Positions 8,366 to 16,337 are shown, counted from the first letter of the stretch. The stretch: DNA of 64,000 bases from Bradyrhizobium sp. AUGA SZCCT0283 (GCF_018130385.1 NZ_JAFCLU010000027.1:1-64000); one strand, 5' to 3'. Numbers and translations are program-made. The notes: generated by a model from the sequence alone, not told the origin.

Positions 8366-9061
8366 ATGAGTCGCCTCCACCGCGAGAATCACCTCGTTGA
8401 GCGCATCGGCTGGCTGAGAGCAGCCGTTCTCGGCGCCAACGATGGGATCATATCAACCGCCAGCCTGATATTGGGTGTGGCGGCCGCGGCGGTATCCCGC
8501 AACGATATTCTGTTGACCGGCGTGGCCGGGCTTGTTGCCGGCGCCATGTCGATGGCGGCTGGCGAGTATGTCTCGGTCAGCTCGCAGTCCGATACCGAGC
8601 ATGCCGATCTCGCGCGCGAAAAACGTGAGCTTGCAGACGACCCCGTGTTCGAAAGGGAAGAGCTCGCTCAGGTCTATGTCGCGCGCGGCGTCGAGGAGGG
8701 TCTTGCGCGCGAAGTTTCGAAGCAATTGATGGCCAGGGACGATTTGGGCGCGCATGCGCGGGATGAACTTGGCATTTCGGAGATCACCGCTGCTCGTCCT
8801 GTGCAGGCGGCGTTGGCGTCGGCTGCGACCTTTTCCGTTGGAGCGGCAGCGCCCCTTGTGCTCGTTCTGGTCTCGCCGTCCAACGCACTGATCCCGATCG
8901 TCTCGGTGGGATCGCTGCTGTTCCTGTCGCTGCTCGGTGCGATTGGTGCGAAAGCCGGTGGCGCCGGCTTATTGAAGCCGACCATCCGCGTGACGTTTTG
9001 GGGTGCTTTCGCGATGGGGCTGACAGCTGGAATTGGCGCGATTTTCGGCAAAATCGTCTGA
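8366..9061 (+). CDS. VIT1/CCC1-type iron or manganese transporter
   Basis: 231 residues, five probable transmembrane segments. The VIT family hallmark 'WLRAAVLGANDGIISTASLILGVAAA' (residues 15-40) and 'AGAMSMAAGEYVSVSSQSDTE' (residues about 60-80) are both clear, followed by the acidic/basic cytoplasmic metal-binding stretch 'REKRELADDPVFEREELAQVYVARGV' and two C-terminal helices. Family members move Fe2+ or Mn2+ out of the cytosol. The ATG at 8366 follows AGGAAAG. It has no N-terminal ferritin-like domain, so it is not an MbfA-type fusion. It shares a divergent promoter region with the MgtC/SapB-like gene, so both may answer to a metal signal. Confidence 0.9.
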   Translation: MSRLHRENHLVERIGWLRAAVLGANDGIISTASLILGVAAAAVSRNDILLTGVAGLVAGAMSMAAGEYVSVSSQSDTEHADLAREKRELADDPVFEREELAQVYVARGVEEGLAREVSKQLMARDDLGAHARDELGISEITAARPVQAALASAATFSVGAAAPLVLVLVSPSNALIPIVSVGSLLFLSLLGAIGAKAGGAGLLKPTIRVTFWGAFAMGLTAGIGAIFGKIV

Positions 9062-9074
9062 ACGTCGGCGGTCC

Positions 9075-10412
9075 CTATCGCGCCGCCGACTTTGCCGCCG
9101 GCGTCACGCGCCACACCGTGTTGCCGACATCGTCGGCGACGAGCAAGGCGCCCTGCTTGTCGAGCCGTACGCCGACGGGGCGGCCCTGCGCTTCGCCCTT
9201 GTCGTTGAGGAAGCCGGTCAGCACATCCTGCGGCGCACCCGAAGGCTTGCCGTCCTTGAAGGGGATGAAGATCACCTTGTAGCCGGCGCGCGGTTTGCGA
9301 TTCCACGAGCCGTGCTGGCCGATGAAGGCGCCACCTTCCATCTCGGGCGGGAAAAGATTTCCGGTGTTGAAGGCAAGCCCGAGCGAGGCCGTATGCGCGC
9401 CGAGCGCATAGTCCGGAGCCATCGCTTTCTGCACCATATCCGGCCGTCGCGGCTCGACGCGGGTGTCGACGTGGTCTCCGTAATAGCTGTAGGGCCAGCC
9501 GTAGAACGCACCGTCCTTCACCGAGGTCATGTAATCGGGGACGAGATCGTTGCCGAGTTCGTCGCGCTCGTTGACGACGACCCAGAGCTCGCCGGTTTTC
9601 GGATTCCATGCGGGGCCGTTGGGATTGCGCAAGCCCGAGGCGAACACGCGCCATTGGCCGTTGGCGCGGTCGACTTCCAGAATCGCCGCGCGATCCTTCT
9701 CGGCCTCCATGCCGTTTTCGCCGACATTGCTGTTGGAGCCGACGGTTGCATAAAGCCTCGTGCCGTCCAGGCTCGCCGTAAGGTCCTTGGTCCAGTGGTG
9801 ATTGAGCGTGCCGGCGGGGAGGTCCGCAAGCCTGACGCCGGGCGCGCTGATCTTGGTGTCGCCCTCGCGATAGGGGAATTTCATGATCGCATCGGTATTG
9901 GCGACATAGAAATCTTCACCGACCAGCACCATGCCGAACGGCGAATTCAGCCCGCTGAGGAAGGCGCTGCGTGTTTCGGCGACGCCATCGCCGTCGGCAT
10001 CGCGCAGCAGCGTGATGCGGTTGGCGCTCGGAACCCCGGCGCCTGCCCATTTCTGCGCGTGCTTGTAGATAAAACCCTTGATGCCCTTGCCGTCATCCGG
10101 CTTCGGCGGAGCGTTGCTCTCGGCGACCAGCACGTCGCCGTTCGGCAGCACATAGACCGTACGCGGATGGTCGAGTCCGGTCGCGAAGGCGGTGACTGTC
10201 ATGCCATTGGCGGCGGTCGGCTTGGCGCCGTCGGGCCAGCGGTTGACCGAGGCGATATCGACCGTCGGGATCCATGAATGTTCCGGCGGCGGCAAGTTTG
10301 GCGAAGGACCATAGCTCTGCGCCACGGTCGCGGTGTCCTTGGGGTCGTTACAGGCGGCAAGCGGCAGTGCCAGCGCGGCGACGCCGATAGCCAGGAGGAT
10401 GTTCTTGCGCAT
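9075..10412 (-). CDS. Sorbosone dehydrogenase-like PQQ-type beta-propeller lipoprotein
   Basis: 445 residues. The N-terminus 'KNILLAIGVAALALPLAACN' is a lipoprotein signal with lipobox LAAC, so the protein is likely anchored in the periplasm. The body is a six-bladed propeller of the soluble aldose sugar / L-sorbosone dehydrogenase type: 'ATGLDHPRTVYVLPNGDVLVAES' (blade 1), 'RDADGDGVAETRSAF', 'SGLRNPNGPAWNPKTGELWVVVNERDELG', 'GWPYSYYG', and the last blade 'PVGVRLDKQGALLVADDVGNTVWRV'. Family members oxidise sugars or their aldehydes with PQQ, but many are uncharacterised and the substrate cannot be read here. It converges on the VIT gene with a 13-base gap. Confidence 0.87.
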   Translation of the reverse strand: MRKNILLAIGVAALALPLAACNDPKDTATVAQSYGPSPNLPPPEHSWIPTVDIASVNRWPDGAKPTAANGMTVTAFATGLDHPRTVYVLPNGDVLVAESNAPPKPDDGKGIKGFIYKHAQKWAGAGVPSANRITLLRDADGDGVAETRSAFLSGLNSPFGMVLVGEDFYVANTDAIMKFPYREGDTKISAPGVRLADLPAGTLNHHWTKDLTASLDGTRLYATVGSNSNVGENGMEAEKDRAAILEVDRANGQWRVFASGLRNPNGPAWNPKTGELWVVVNERDELGNDLVPDYMTSVKDGAFYGWPYSYYGDHVDTRVEPRRPDMVQKAMAPDYALGAHTASLGLAFNTGNLFPPEMEGGAFIGQHGSWNRKPRAGYKVIFIPFKDGKPSGAPQDVLTGFLNDKGEAQGRPVGVRLDKQGALLVADDVGNTVWRVTPAAKSAAR

Positions 10413-10620
10413 GGCACGGCTCCCTGAGCGATCTCGCCGTTAACAATGCGGTGCGCGCCCGAACGTTCTCGTCCCGGCATGAATTCCCCGTGAAACCGCC
10501 CGAAATGACGGCCCGTCTGCATTCCCGCAGGCCCCCAATGCGCCCCGTGCACGCGGAATCACCCCCCGCCATGCTAGGAACGGGCGCGGCGTGGCCCCAA
10601 GTCCGCGCGCGGGAGCAGAA

Positions 10621-12063
10621 ATGTCCGACCTCGGCGTTGCCGAAATTCCTGTCGACGAGGATGAACGCCCGCTTCCGCCGCCGGAAGCGCCGACGAAGAA
10701 CGCGTTGCTCGACGGTCCGATCCTGCGCACGCTGCTGTGGCTGGCCTGGCCGAACGTGATCGCGCTGACGGCCGGCACCTGCGTCGTGATCGCGGAGACC
10801 TCCTATATCGGCCGGCTGGGTGTGGAATCGCTGGCCGCGATGGCGCTGGTGTTCCCGATCGTGATCCTGACCATGACCATGTCAGGCGGCGCCATGGGCG
10901 GCGGCGTGGCCTCGGCGATCGCGCGTGCGCTCGGCGCCGGCGATATCGACCGCGCCTCGACGCTGGCGGCGCATGCGCTGCTGATCGGCCTCTGCTTCGG
11001 CCTGACCTTCATGCTGGGCATGCTGATCTTCGGCCCCGCACTTCTGGAACTGCTCGGCGGGCGCGGCAATGTGCTGACGCAGGCGGTCGCCTATACGCAG
11101 ATTTTCTTCGGCGGCGCCGTGGTGCCGTGGCTGATGAACACGATGTCGGGCATTTTGCGCGGCACCGGCAACATGAAGCTGCCGTCGTTCCTGATGCTCT
11201 CGTCGGCCGTCTGCCAGATCATTCTTGGCGGCACGCTGGGCCTAGGCCTCGGCCCGATCCCGCAATTCGGCATGCGCGGCGTCGCCGCCGGTTCGTTGAC
11301 CGCCTATCTGATCAGCATCTCCGTGATGTCCTGGTATCTGTTTTCGGGACGCGCGCGCGTCATTCCCAAGATTCGGGGCCTTCGGATTCGATGGGCGATG
11401 TTCATCGACATCCTGAAGGTCGGCGCCATCTCCTGCTTCTCGCCGCTGCAGTCGGTTTTGACCATCAGCATCTTCACCCACATGCTGGCGAGCTTCGGCA
11501 CCGAAATCCTCGCCGGCTACGGCATCGGCGCGCGGCTCGAATTCATGCTGACGTCGATCTCATTTGCGGTTGGCATCGCCTCGGTGCCGATGGTCGGCAT
11601 GGCGGTCGGCGCGCAGCGCATCGCGCGGGCTCGCAGGATCTGCTGGATCGCGGGGGTCGTTGCATTCGTCTCGGTCGGCGCGGTTGCGAGTGTCATTGCT
11701 GTATTCCCCGACATCTGGGTCAATCTCTTCACCGACGATGCGAGCGTGCGGGCCGCCAGCCGGCAGTATTTGTCCACGGCGGCGCCGATGTATGCTTTCC
11801 TCGGCCTTGCCACGACGTGCTATTTTTCATCGCAAGGCGCGGCCAAGGTGATCGGCCCGGTGCTGGCGCAGACCGCGCGGTTGCTGTTTATCGGCACCGG
11901 CGGCTGGTGGCTGTCCACGCACAATGCGACCGCACAGGACTTCTTCAAGCTGGCGGCGGCGTCCATGGTGTTGCTCGGCGTGCTGTCATGCGTCAGCGTG
12001 ATGCTGACCCGCTGGGGGCCGAAGCCGCGGCCGGTCTCCGCCGTGCGGCCGGCGTTGTCGTGA
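10621..12063 (+). CDS. MATE family efflux transporter
   Basis: 480 residues, 12 predicted membrane helices in two six-helix MatE repeats. Repeat 1 starts 'PILRTLLWLAWPNVIALTAGTCVVIAETSYIGRLG' (about residues 35-70), repeat 2 near 'IDILKVGAISCFSPLQSVLTISIFTHMLASFG'. These exporters drive drugs or metabolites out with Na+ or H+. ATG 10621 follows GGGAGCAGAA; an upstream in-frame start at 10591 is not needed. It is divergent from the sorbosone dehydrogenase-like gene. A second, unrelated-looking MATE protein is at 36499-37821 on the other strand. Confidence 0.93.
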   Translation: MSDLGVAEIPVDEDERPLPPPEAPTKNALLDGPILRTLLWLAWPNVIALTAGTCVVIAETSYIGRLGVESLAAMALVFPIVILTMTMSGGAMGGGVASAIARALGAGDIDRASTLAAHALLIGLCFGLTFMLGMLIFGPALLELLGGRGNVLTQAVAYTQIFFGGAVVPWLMNTMSGILRGTGNMKLPSFLMLSSAVCQIILGGTLGLGLGPIPQFGMRGVAAGSLTAYLISISVMSWYLFSGRARVIPKIRGLRIRWAMFIDILKVGAISCFSPLQSVLTISIFTHMLASFGTEILAGYGIGARLEFMLTSISFAVGIASVPMVGMAVGAQRIARARRICWIAGVVAFVSVGAVASVIAVFPDIWVNLFTDDASVRAASRQYLSTAAPMYAFLGLATTCYFSSQGAAKVIGPVLAQTARLLFIGTGGWWLSTHNATAQDFFKLAAASMVLLGVLSCVSVMLTRWGPKPRPVSAVRPALS

Positions 12064-12067
12064 TACT

Positions 12068-12127
12068 CGTCATTGCGAGCCAACGGGCGGCGCTTTGCGC
12101 GCGACCCGTTGGCTCCTCGCAATGACG
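12068..12127. repeat. Near-perfect palindrome, ATTGCGAGC family
   Basis: CGTCATTGCGAGC-CAACGGG and CCCGTTGG-CTCCTCGCAATGACG form an inverted repeat with a short GC-rich loop, lying five bases after the MATE stop and eight bases from the convergent gene. It is a member of the repeat family at 425-500 and probably serves as a bidirectional terminator hairpin. Confidence 0.8.
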
Positions 12128-12134
12128 GAAACGA

Positions 12135-12638
12135 TTACCGCCGCCGGTGACGCCGGCCGTGCCGGCCGCCGCCGACATTGGCCATGCGCATCAGTTGCGG
12201 GACCATGCTCATCAGCTCGCCGCCGCCGGCGCCGCCGAGCATGTCCATGAAATCGCCGCCGCCCAAGCCTGCTGTGTTCAAGCCACCGATGTTCATGCCG
12301 CCGGTGCTTACGCCGTAACCCTCAGGCACATAGCCGCCGCCGAAGCCGCCGGGGATTCCGCCACCGCCCATCATGCCGCCAAGACCGCTTGGACCACCAC
12401 CGCCGCCGCCTTCCATCATGCGGCTCATCATCGGGCCCATGGTCTGCATCATCATGGCGAAGCGGCGCTTGCCCATCTTCGCCTTCATCATTTCAAGCAT
12501 CGGCGCCATCTGCGTCATCATGTCTTGGCCGCCGCCGCCTCCGCCGCCGGCGAATTGCGCCTTCGCCGGCATCGATGTCAGCGTTAACAGCAACAGCAGC
12601 GTGGCTGCGTGGCAGACGACCTTGTCAGCTCCCGTCAT
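12135..12638 (-). CDS. Secreted Met/Gly-rich protein of unknown function
   Basis: 167 residues from ATG 12638, which has GAGGAG seven bases upstream. A signal peptide ends near 'SMPAKA' (residue 24). The mature part opens with FAGGGGGGG, then a short helix-like stretch packed with methionines ('MMTQMAPMLEMMKAKMGKRRFAMMMQTMGPMMSRMM'-type pattern, residues about 35-70), glycine-rich runs, a second Met-rich patch near the end, and a basic tail 'GRHGRRHRRR'. No known domain was recognised. Met clusters in exported proteins often bind Cu(I), but that is only a suggestion here. It is transcribed alone toward the MATE gene. Confidence 0.75.
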   Translation of the reverse strand: MTGADKVVCHAATLLLLLTLTSMPAKAQFAGGGGGGGQDMMTQMAPMLEMMKAKMGKRRFAMMMQTMGPMMSRMMEGGGGGGPSGLGGMMGGGGIPGGFGGGYVPEGYGVSTGGMNIGGLNTAGLGGGDFMDMLGGAGGGELMSMVPQLMRMANVGGGRHGRRHRRR

Positions 12639-12735
12639 GGTTCGACTCCTCATGCGCGGGCGGCCGCGGGCGTGGCGCCATTCGGACGCACGCGTCGAGG
12701 CTAGGAGAGGGGTATCGGCTGATCTGTGAGAAAGA

Positions 12736-13266
12736 TCACGCTGCCCTGCGGCGGGCGGTGAACTCGGTGACGACCCGCCATGTTGCGCCCGCATCCGCCG
12801 AGACTTCGCCGCGCCAGAGGAACGAATCGGCGGCGATGTTTCTAAAACTCCAGCGGGCCAGTTGGCCATCCGGCCGTGTGCCAAGCTGCACGATGTTGCG
12901 GCCTTCCGCCCGGCCGATCATCTGCAGGAAATTTCGCGTGACTGGGTCGGTCCACTGAATCCGCCAGGCGTCGATATCGGGATCGTAGACCCGCAGCGTG
13001 GTGCCGTACGAGTTGAAATTGGCTGCGGCATCGCCGTGCCGCAGCTCGCCGCGTGGCGGCACGATCCACACATCCTGGATCGCGCGCCCCTCCAGCGCCC
13101 AGCCAAAATGCCATTCGCCGGCGCGGCGGCGCTCACTGCCGTCTTCAGAAAATTGCCTGACATCGAGATCCCAGGAGCCGACGAAGCGGCCATAGAGATC
13201 CATCTTGCCGGCGCGGTCGGCCGAGGGGCCGTCCGCGCCGAGGGCGTCGAGAAATGCGCAGGTCAT
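12736..13266 (-). CDS. DUF1579-like beta-barrel protein
   Basis: 176 residues. ATG 13266 overlaps the upstream stop (ATGA), so the two are co-translated; the longer open frame up to 13479 merely runs out of frame through the upstream gene. The sequence 'LYGRFVGSWDLDVRQFSEDGSERRRAGEWHFGWALEGRAIQDVWIVPP' followed by 'YGTTLRVYDPDIDAWRIQWTDP' is the pattern of small lipocalin-like or DUF1579-type proteins, where a W-G/S-W start and alternating strands form a barrel. No signal peptide is seen. The role is unknown. It sits second in a two-gene unit behind an SRPBCC protein, another hydrophobic-pocket fold, so both may handle a small lipophilic molecule. Confidence 0.78.
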   Translation of the reverse strand: MTCAFLDALGADGPSADRAGKMDLYGRFVGSWDLDVRQFSEDGSERRRAGEWHFGWALEGRAIQDVWIVPPRGELRHGDAAANFNSYGTTLRVYDPDIDAWRIQWTDPVTRNFLQMIGRAEGRNIVQLGTRPDGQLARWSFRNIAADSFLWRGEVSADAGATWRVVTEFTARRRAA

Positions 13267-13664
13267 GCGGCGCTGCGTCCCAATGCCTTCTGCATCGCGA
13301 GGAGGCCCAGATCCATCTGCGCGTCCATGTAGGGCGCGATCTCGTTCGGCAGCACGTCGGCGATCCACACGAAGCGGGTGCGGCCATCGCTCTCGGCGAA
13401 GACCTGTGCCGAGGCGCTGTGCTGCTTGATACGTTCGCTGACGATGGCATAGACCAGCCGCCGCCTCTTGTCGTCGCAATCGACCAGGATCTCGCGCGCG
13501 ACCGTGCCGTTCGAAAACGTCACGATGCGGGCGTCGCCGTCGAGCTTGGTGTCGGTCACGAAGCCTGGAACGAGCCGCGTATGCAACGCGCCGAAATCGC
13601 GAAGTGCGTCCCAGACGTGATCGGGGGATGCGTCGATGAGGATTTCTTTGTGAATGGAGGCCAT
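13263..13664 (-). CDS. SRPBCC (START/AHSA1-like) family protein
   Basis: 133 residues, cytosolic. 'MASIHKEILIDASPDHVWDALRDFGALHTRLVPGFV' is the typical first strand and helix of polyketide cyclase/START-like ligand-binding proteins. It is followed by 'ARIVTFSNGTVAREILVDCDDKRRRLVYAIV' and the long C-terminal helix 'APYMDAQMDLGLLAMQKALG'. Members bind or transport hydrophobic molecules, and a few are enzymes. It overlaps the DUF1579-like gene by four bases. The ribosome site AGGAAA precedes ATG 13664. A palindromic repeat separates it from the VOC gene upstream. Confidence 0.88.
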   Translation of the reverse strand: MASIHKEILIDASPDHVWDALRDFGALHTRLVPGFVTDTKLDGDARIVTFSNGTVAREILVDCDDKRRRLVYAIVSERIKQHSASAQVFAESDGRTRFVWIADVLPNEIAPYMDAQMDLGLLAMQKALGRSAA

Positions 13665-13685
13665 GAGATTTTCCTTTCAGGTGTT

Positions 13686-13787
13686 CGTCATCCTGAGGTG
13701 CGAGCTCTTGCGAGCCTCGAAGGATGAGGGTTAGGTGTTCGCGGCCATCCTTCGAGACGCACGCAAAGCGCGCTCCTCAGGATGACG
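13686..13787. repeat. Palindromic repeat, CATCCTGAGG family
   Basis: Outer arms CGTCATCCTGAGG and CTCAGGATGACG flank inner arms GCCTCGAAGGATG and CATCCTTCGAGACGC. It lies between two minus-strand genes. Related copies occur at 21939-22034 and 47690-47785. Confidence 0.8.
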
Positions 13788-13813
13788 GTTGTGTGCGTTG
13801 AGAGAGCAACGTG

Positions 13814-14173
13814 CTATGTGCAAACCGCCTCGACATTGTTGCCGTCGGGATCGATCAGGAACGCCGCGTAATAGGTCGGGCTGTAATCCGCGCGCGGCCC
13901 GGCGCCGCCGTTGTCGCGGCCGCCGGCCTTCAGGCCTTCGGCGTGGAATTTTTCGATCGCCGCATGATCCTTGGCGCGGAACGCGACATGCGCCGCTGAC
14001 CCCGCCGATCCCTTGTGCAGATGCAGCCAGAGCGCCGGTGCGCCCTTGGGGCCAAAGCCCGCGCCGGAATCGTCGCGCGAGCACAGCACGAAACCTAGCG
14101 GCGCAAGCGCTGCCGTGTAGAAGCGCACGCTGGCGTCGAGATCGCCGACGCGTAATCCGATGTGGTCGTACAT
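13814..14173 (-). CDS. VOC family (glyoxalase-like) protein
   Basis: 119 residues, one vicinal-oxygen-chelate module pair: 'MYDHIGLRVGDLDASVRFYTAALAPLGF' (first beta-alpha unit, metal-ligand-type His4), 'AHVAFRAKDHAAIEKFHAEGLKAGG', and the last strand 'YAAFLIDPDGNNVEAVC' with the usual terminal Glu. The fold serves lyases, dioxygenases and antibiotic-resistance proteins, so the substrate is undefined. It is cytosolic, 52 bases downstream of the AraC regulator on the same strand, and may be its target or operon partner. Confidence 0.9.
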   Translation of the reverse strand: MYDHIGLRVGDLDASVRFYTAALAPLGFVLCSRDDSGAGFGPKGAPALWLHLHKGSAGSAAHVAFRAKDHAAIEKFHAEGLKAGGRDNGGAGPRADYSPTYYAAFLIDPDGNNVEAVCT

Positions 14174-14225
14174 GGTATTCTCCAGTTGGAAGCGCGCGAC
14201 GTCGCGCGGCCTGGAGAAAGCCTAG

Positions 14226-15065
14226 CTAGTGCAGCGCCAGCGGTTCTTGGAAAATCTTGCGCTTGCCCCGCGAGGCCTGACGGAACTTTAGCGGCGACGC
14301 GCCGGCGGCACGGCCAAACGTGCGCACGAAATTCGAGAGGTCAGCAAAGCCGACGTCGTAGGCGATATCGGTGACTGGGCTGTCGTCGTCGGCCAGCCGC
14401 CGCGCGGCATGGCGCAGCCGCGAGCGCACCAGATATTGATGCGGGGTGACGCCGAGCGCCTGCGAGAACAGCCGCAGGAAGTGGAAGGGGCTGATTCCGG
14501 CTTGCGCGGCGGCATCTTCCAGATTGATCTGGTGGTGCGAGTTGTCGTCGATCCAGAGCGCGGTCTCCACCGCGCGGCGGCGGTCGCGGGCCGCATCGGG
14601 GCCCGCCTTGCGCGGCTTGCCGGAAACCACCTCGACAAAACGGCTCGCCAGCACCTGACCGATCTCGTCGAGCCCGATGTCGCTGCTGCCATCTGCTGCC
14701 GATTGCGCCAGTTCGCCCAGCACCACGAGTTCCGGCAGCGGCGGCACGGCGCCGACCTGCCAGGGTGTCTGGCTGTCGCCGATCGCTTCCACCAGCTCGG
14801 GCGCCAGGAAGAACGACAGGCACTCGTCGCCGCAGACGTGCTCGTGGGTGCAGGTATATTCATCGCCGGGATGGCCGATCAGGACCGATCCCGCCACCAG
14901 TTCGCTGAACTTGCCGCGGCAATGCAGACCGAAACTGCCCTTGCGCACATAGGAAATCGAATAACGGCTATGCTGCTCCGCAAACGGCTTGTCGCCGGGC
15001 CCTGCGGTGCAGCGAAAGTCGGAAACCGAAATGGATTTGCGTTCAAGAAGCGTGGTCGCCGTCAT
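14226..15065 (-). CDS. AraC family transcriptional regulator
   Basis: 279 residues. The N-terminal half is a cupin-like sensor domain ('QHSRYSISYVRKGSFGLHCRGKFSELVAGSVLIGHPGDEY') containing a Cys/His cluster 'CTHEHVCGDEC' (residues about 71-81). The C-terminal 100 residues are the double HTH ('HQINLEDAAAQAGISPFHFLRLFSQALGVTPHQYLVRSRLRHAARRL' and 'VTDIAYDVGFADLSNFVRTFGRAAGASPLKFRQ'). It lies nine bases after ogt on the same strand, so the two are probably one transcript. This recalls Ada, where AraC and alkyltransferase functions are fused, but no Ada zinc domain is present. The signal it senses is not known. Confidence 0.92.
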   Translation of the reverse strand: MTATTLLERKSISVSDFRCTAGPGDKPFAEQHSRYSISYVRKGSFGLHCRGKFSELVAGSVLIGHPGDEYTCTHEHVCGDECLSFFLAPELVEAIGDSQTPWQVGAVPPLPELVVLGELAQSAADGSSDIGLDEIGQVLASRFVEVVSGKPRKAGPDAARDRRRAVETALWIDDNSHHQINLEDAAAQAGISPFHFLRLFSQALGVTPHQYLVRSRLRHAARRLADDDSPVTDIAYDVGFADLSNFVRTFGRAAGASPLKFRQASRGKRKIFQEPLALH

Positions 15066-15074
15066 CCAGCCTAC

Positions 15075-15653
15075 TTAAGGATGGGCCCTCGGCGGTGCAA
15101 CCGGCAGCAGCACGTCGAACAGCGTCTTGCTGGAGGTGGGGCTGGCGCCCTCGATCGACAGCAGCCGTCGCTTGGAGATCGCCCCGCCGTGCGGCGAGAT
15201 CTTGTCGGCATAATTGCCCACCTCGAGCACGCGATGGCAGGGCACGATGATCATGAAGGGGTTGCGCGCGATCGCCTGCGCCACCGAATAGACCGCGCCG
15301 GAGGCGCGCAAGGCCGAGGCTATTTCCGCATGGGTCCGGGTCTCCCCGCGCGGGATCGCGCGCGCATAGGCGTAGACGCGCTGGTTGAAGGCCGGAATGC
15401 CGGTCATATCAAGCGCGACCTCGGCGAAATCGCACGCAGCCCCGCGCAGCAGGGCGGTGATGCCCTCGATTGCGACCTGGACATTCGGGGGAGGCCGAAG
15501 CTCGCGCGCATCCGGATAAAGCTGATAGAGCCGCCGCCGCGTATCGATCTCGCGCACTTCAGGAAGCTGCACGCCAATAATGCCCGACGGCCCCCACGCG
15601 ATGCCGCAGCGGCCGATCCCCGAATCGAAAATGGTATAGCCACGCCCCGCCAT
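15075..15653 (-). CDS. ogt: Methylated-DNA-protein-cysteine methyltransferase
   Basis: 192 residues, a suicide repair protein that takes O6-alkyl groups from guanine. The active site 'IIVPCHRV' (acceptor Cys139), the helix-turn-helix arginine region 'VYAYARAIPRGETRTHAEIASALRASGAVYSVAQAIARNP' and the Asn hinge are all present. The C-terminus is longer than usual, ending 'PVAPPRAHP'. No AraC or Ada-N domain is fused, but the next gene on the strand encodes a separate AraC regulator. It is upstream of the tRNA-Gly gene on the opposite strand. Confidence 0.93.
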   Translation of the reverse strand: MAGRGYTIFDSGIGRCGIAWGPSGIIGVQLPEVREIDTRRRLYQLYPDARELRPPPNVQVAIEGITALLRGAACDFAEVALDMTGIPAFNQRVYAYARAIPRGETRTHAEIASALRASGAVYSVAQAIARNPFMIIVPCHRVLEVGNYADKISPHGGAISKRRLLSIEGASPTSSKTLFDVLLPVAPPRAHP

Positions 15654-15785
15654 ACGCCACCAAGCCCCGAAGGATCATAGCACCGGCTTGAGAGAGCGCA
15701 TCTGGAATTTTGCGGAAGTTAACAGTGAGGCGGGACGGGCAACGGAACAGCTTGGCGGATCGCGCGATGTCGGCTAATCATGGCA

Positions 15786-15830
15786 GCATGATCCGGAAAA
15801 GTGCTTGCCGGTTTTCCGAAAAGATCATGC
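15786..15830. repeat. Palindromic repeat, GCATGATCCGGAAAA family
   Basis: GCATGATC-CGGAAAA and TTTTCCG-AAAA-GATCATGC form a compact inverted repeat with a nine-base loop, 20 bases before the tRNA gene. I recall this motif as widespread between genes in Rhizobiales. Confidence 0.75.
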
Positions 15831-15849
15831 TCAGAGCAAAGAGCGACCC

Positions 15850-15923
15850 GCGGGCGTAGTTCAATGGTAGAACGGCAGCTTCCCAAGCTGCATACGAGGG
15901 TTCGATTCCCTTCGCCCGCTCCA
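15850..15923 (+). tRNA. tRNA-Gly (anticodon CCC)
   Basis: A 74-base cloverleaf with encoded CCA. Acceptor GCGGGCG pairs with CGCCCGC, the D arm is GTTC-AATGGTA-GAAC, the anticodon arm is GCAGC-TTCCCAA-GCTGC (anticodon CCC), the T arm is GAGGG-TTCGATT-CCCTT, the discriminator is T, then CCA. An accessory-looking segment begins right after it. Confidence 0.95.
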
Positions 15924-15948
15924 TACCTCAACCGACTACGAGGTAGCA

Positions 15949-16071
15949 TTGACCCAGGCGCTCACCTCTGGCAGCGATCCTCTCAAGATCGCCATCGGCG
16001 GCCTTGTGTCCGGCATCCTCACGCCGGGCCGCGCAACGCGTCGCTCAGTCCCCGCTGCCCCTTCCTTGTGA
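15949..16071 (+). pseudogene. Truncated copy of the 18206 membrane-protein gene
   Basis: The first 26 codons from a TTG (LTQALTSGSDPLKIAIGG, then LVSGILTP) match the start of the intact gene at 18206 (TQAITST..AAGGIVSGILTP). Twenty consecutive bases, TGTCCGGCATCCTCACGCCG, are identical. Similarity stops at 16026 and the frame closes at a TGA 45 bases later. The fragment begins 25 bases after the tRNA. It looks like a decayed partial duplication, separated from its parent by about 2.2 kb that contains ssrA. Confidence 0.7.
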
Positions 16072-16097
16072 GAGTGAGGCGAAGAAGGCGTTCGAGC

Positions 16098-16337
16098 TTA
16101 CTTCACCCTTCCTTCGGCACGCTTCCTGCCGCAGTCGGCAAGCACTCTCTCCTCGCGCCAACCGAGGCGTCGCGAGTCGCGTACGCAAGTGGCGTAGCTT
16201 CCGTCCAGACAGACTTCCAGTGTGATGCCGGTCGGGCCGGTGGCAGTCTTCGTCTGCCCTTTGCACGCTGCCGAAACTTCGCTGGTCATGGTGGTGAACG
16301 CGATGATTGCAAACGCACATGCAATGCTCAATTTCAT
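16098..16337 (-). CDS. Small secreted Cys-containing protein, unknown
   Basis: 79 residues. A signal peptide ends after 'SEVSA' (residue 23). The mature part has four cysteines ('ACKGQ', 'EVCLDG', 'ATCVRD', 'ADCGRK'), suggesting two disulfides, and ends basic. AAGGGGG lies six bases before the ATG, which supports translation. I do not recognise the family. It lies in the lower-GC segment between tRNA-Gly and ssrA, with the ssrA-side ORFans for neighbours, so horizontal origin is possible. Confidence 0.55.
   Translation of the reverse strand: MKLSIACAFAIIAFTTMTSEVSAACKGQTKTATGPTGITLEVCLDGSYATCVRDSRRLGWREERVLADCGRKRAEGRVK

Noticed and set aside
9033..10277. 414-residue plus-strand frame opposite the sorbosone dehydrogenase-like gene
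   Set aside because: Antisense shadow produced by GC3 bias; the minus-strand protein has a lipobox and full propeller motifs.
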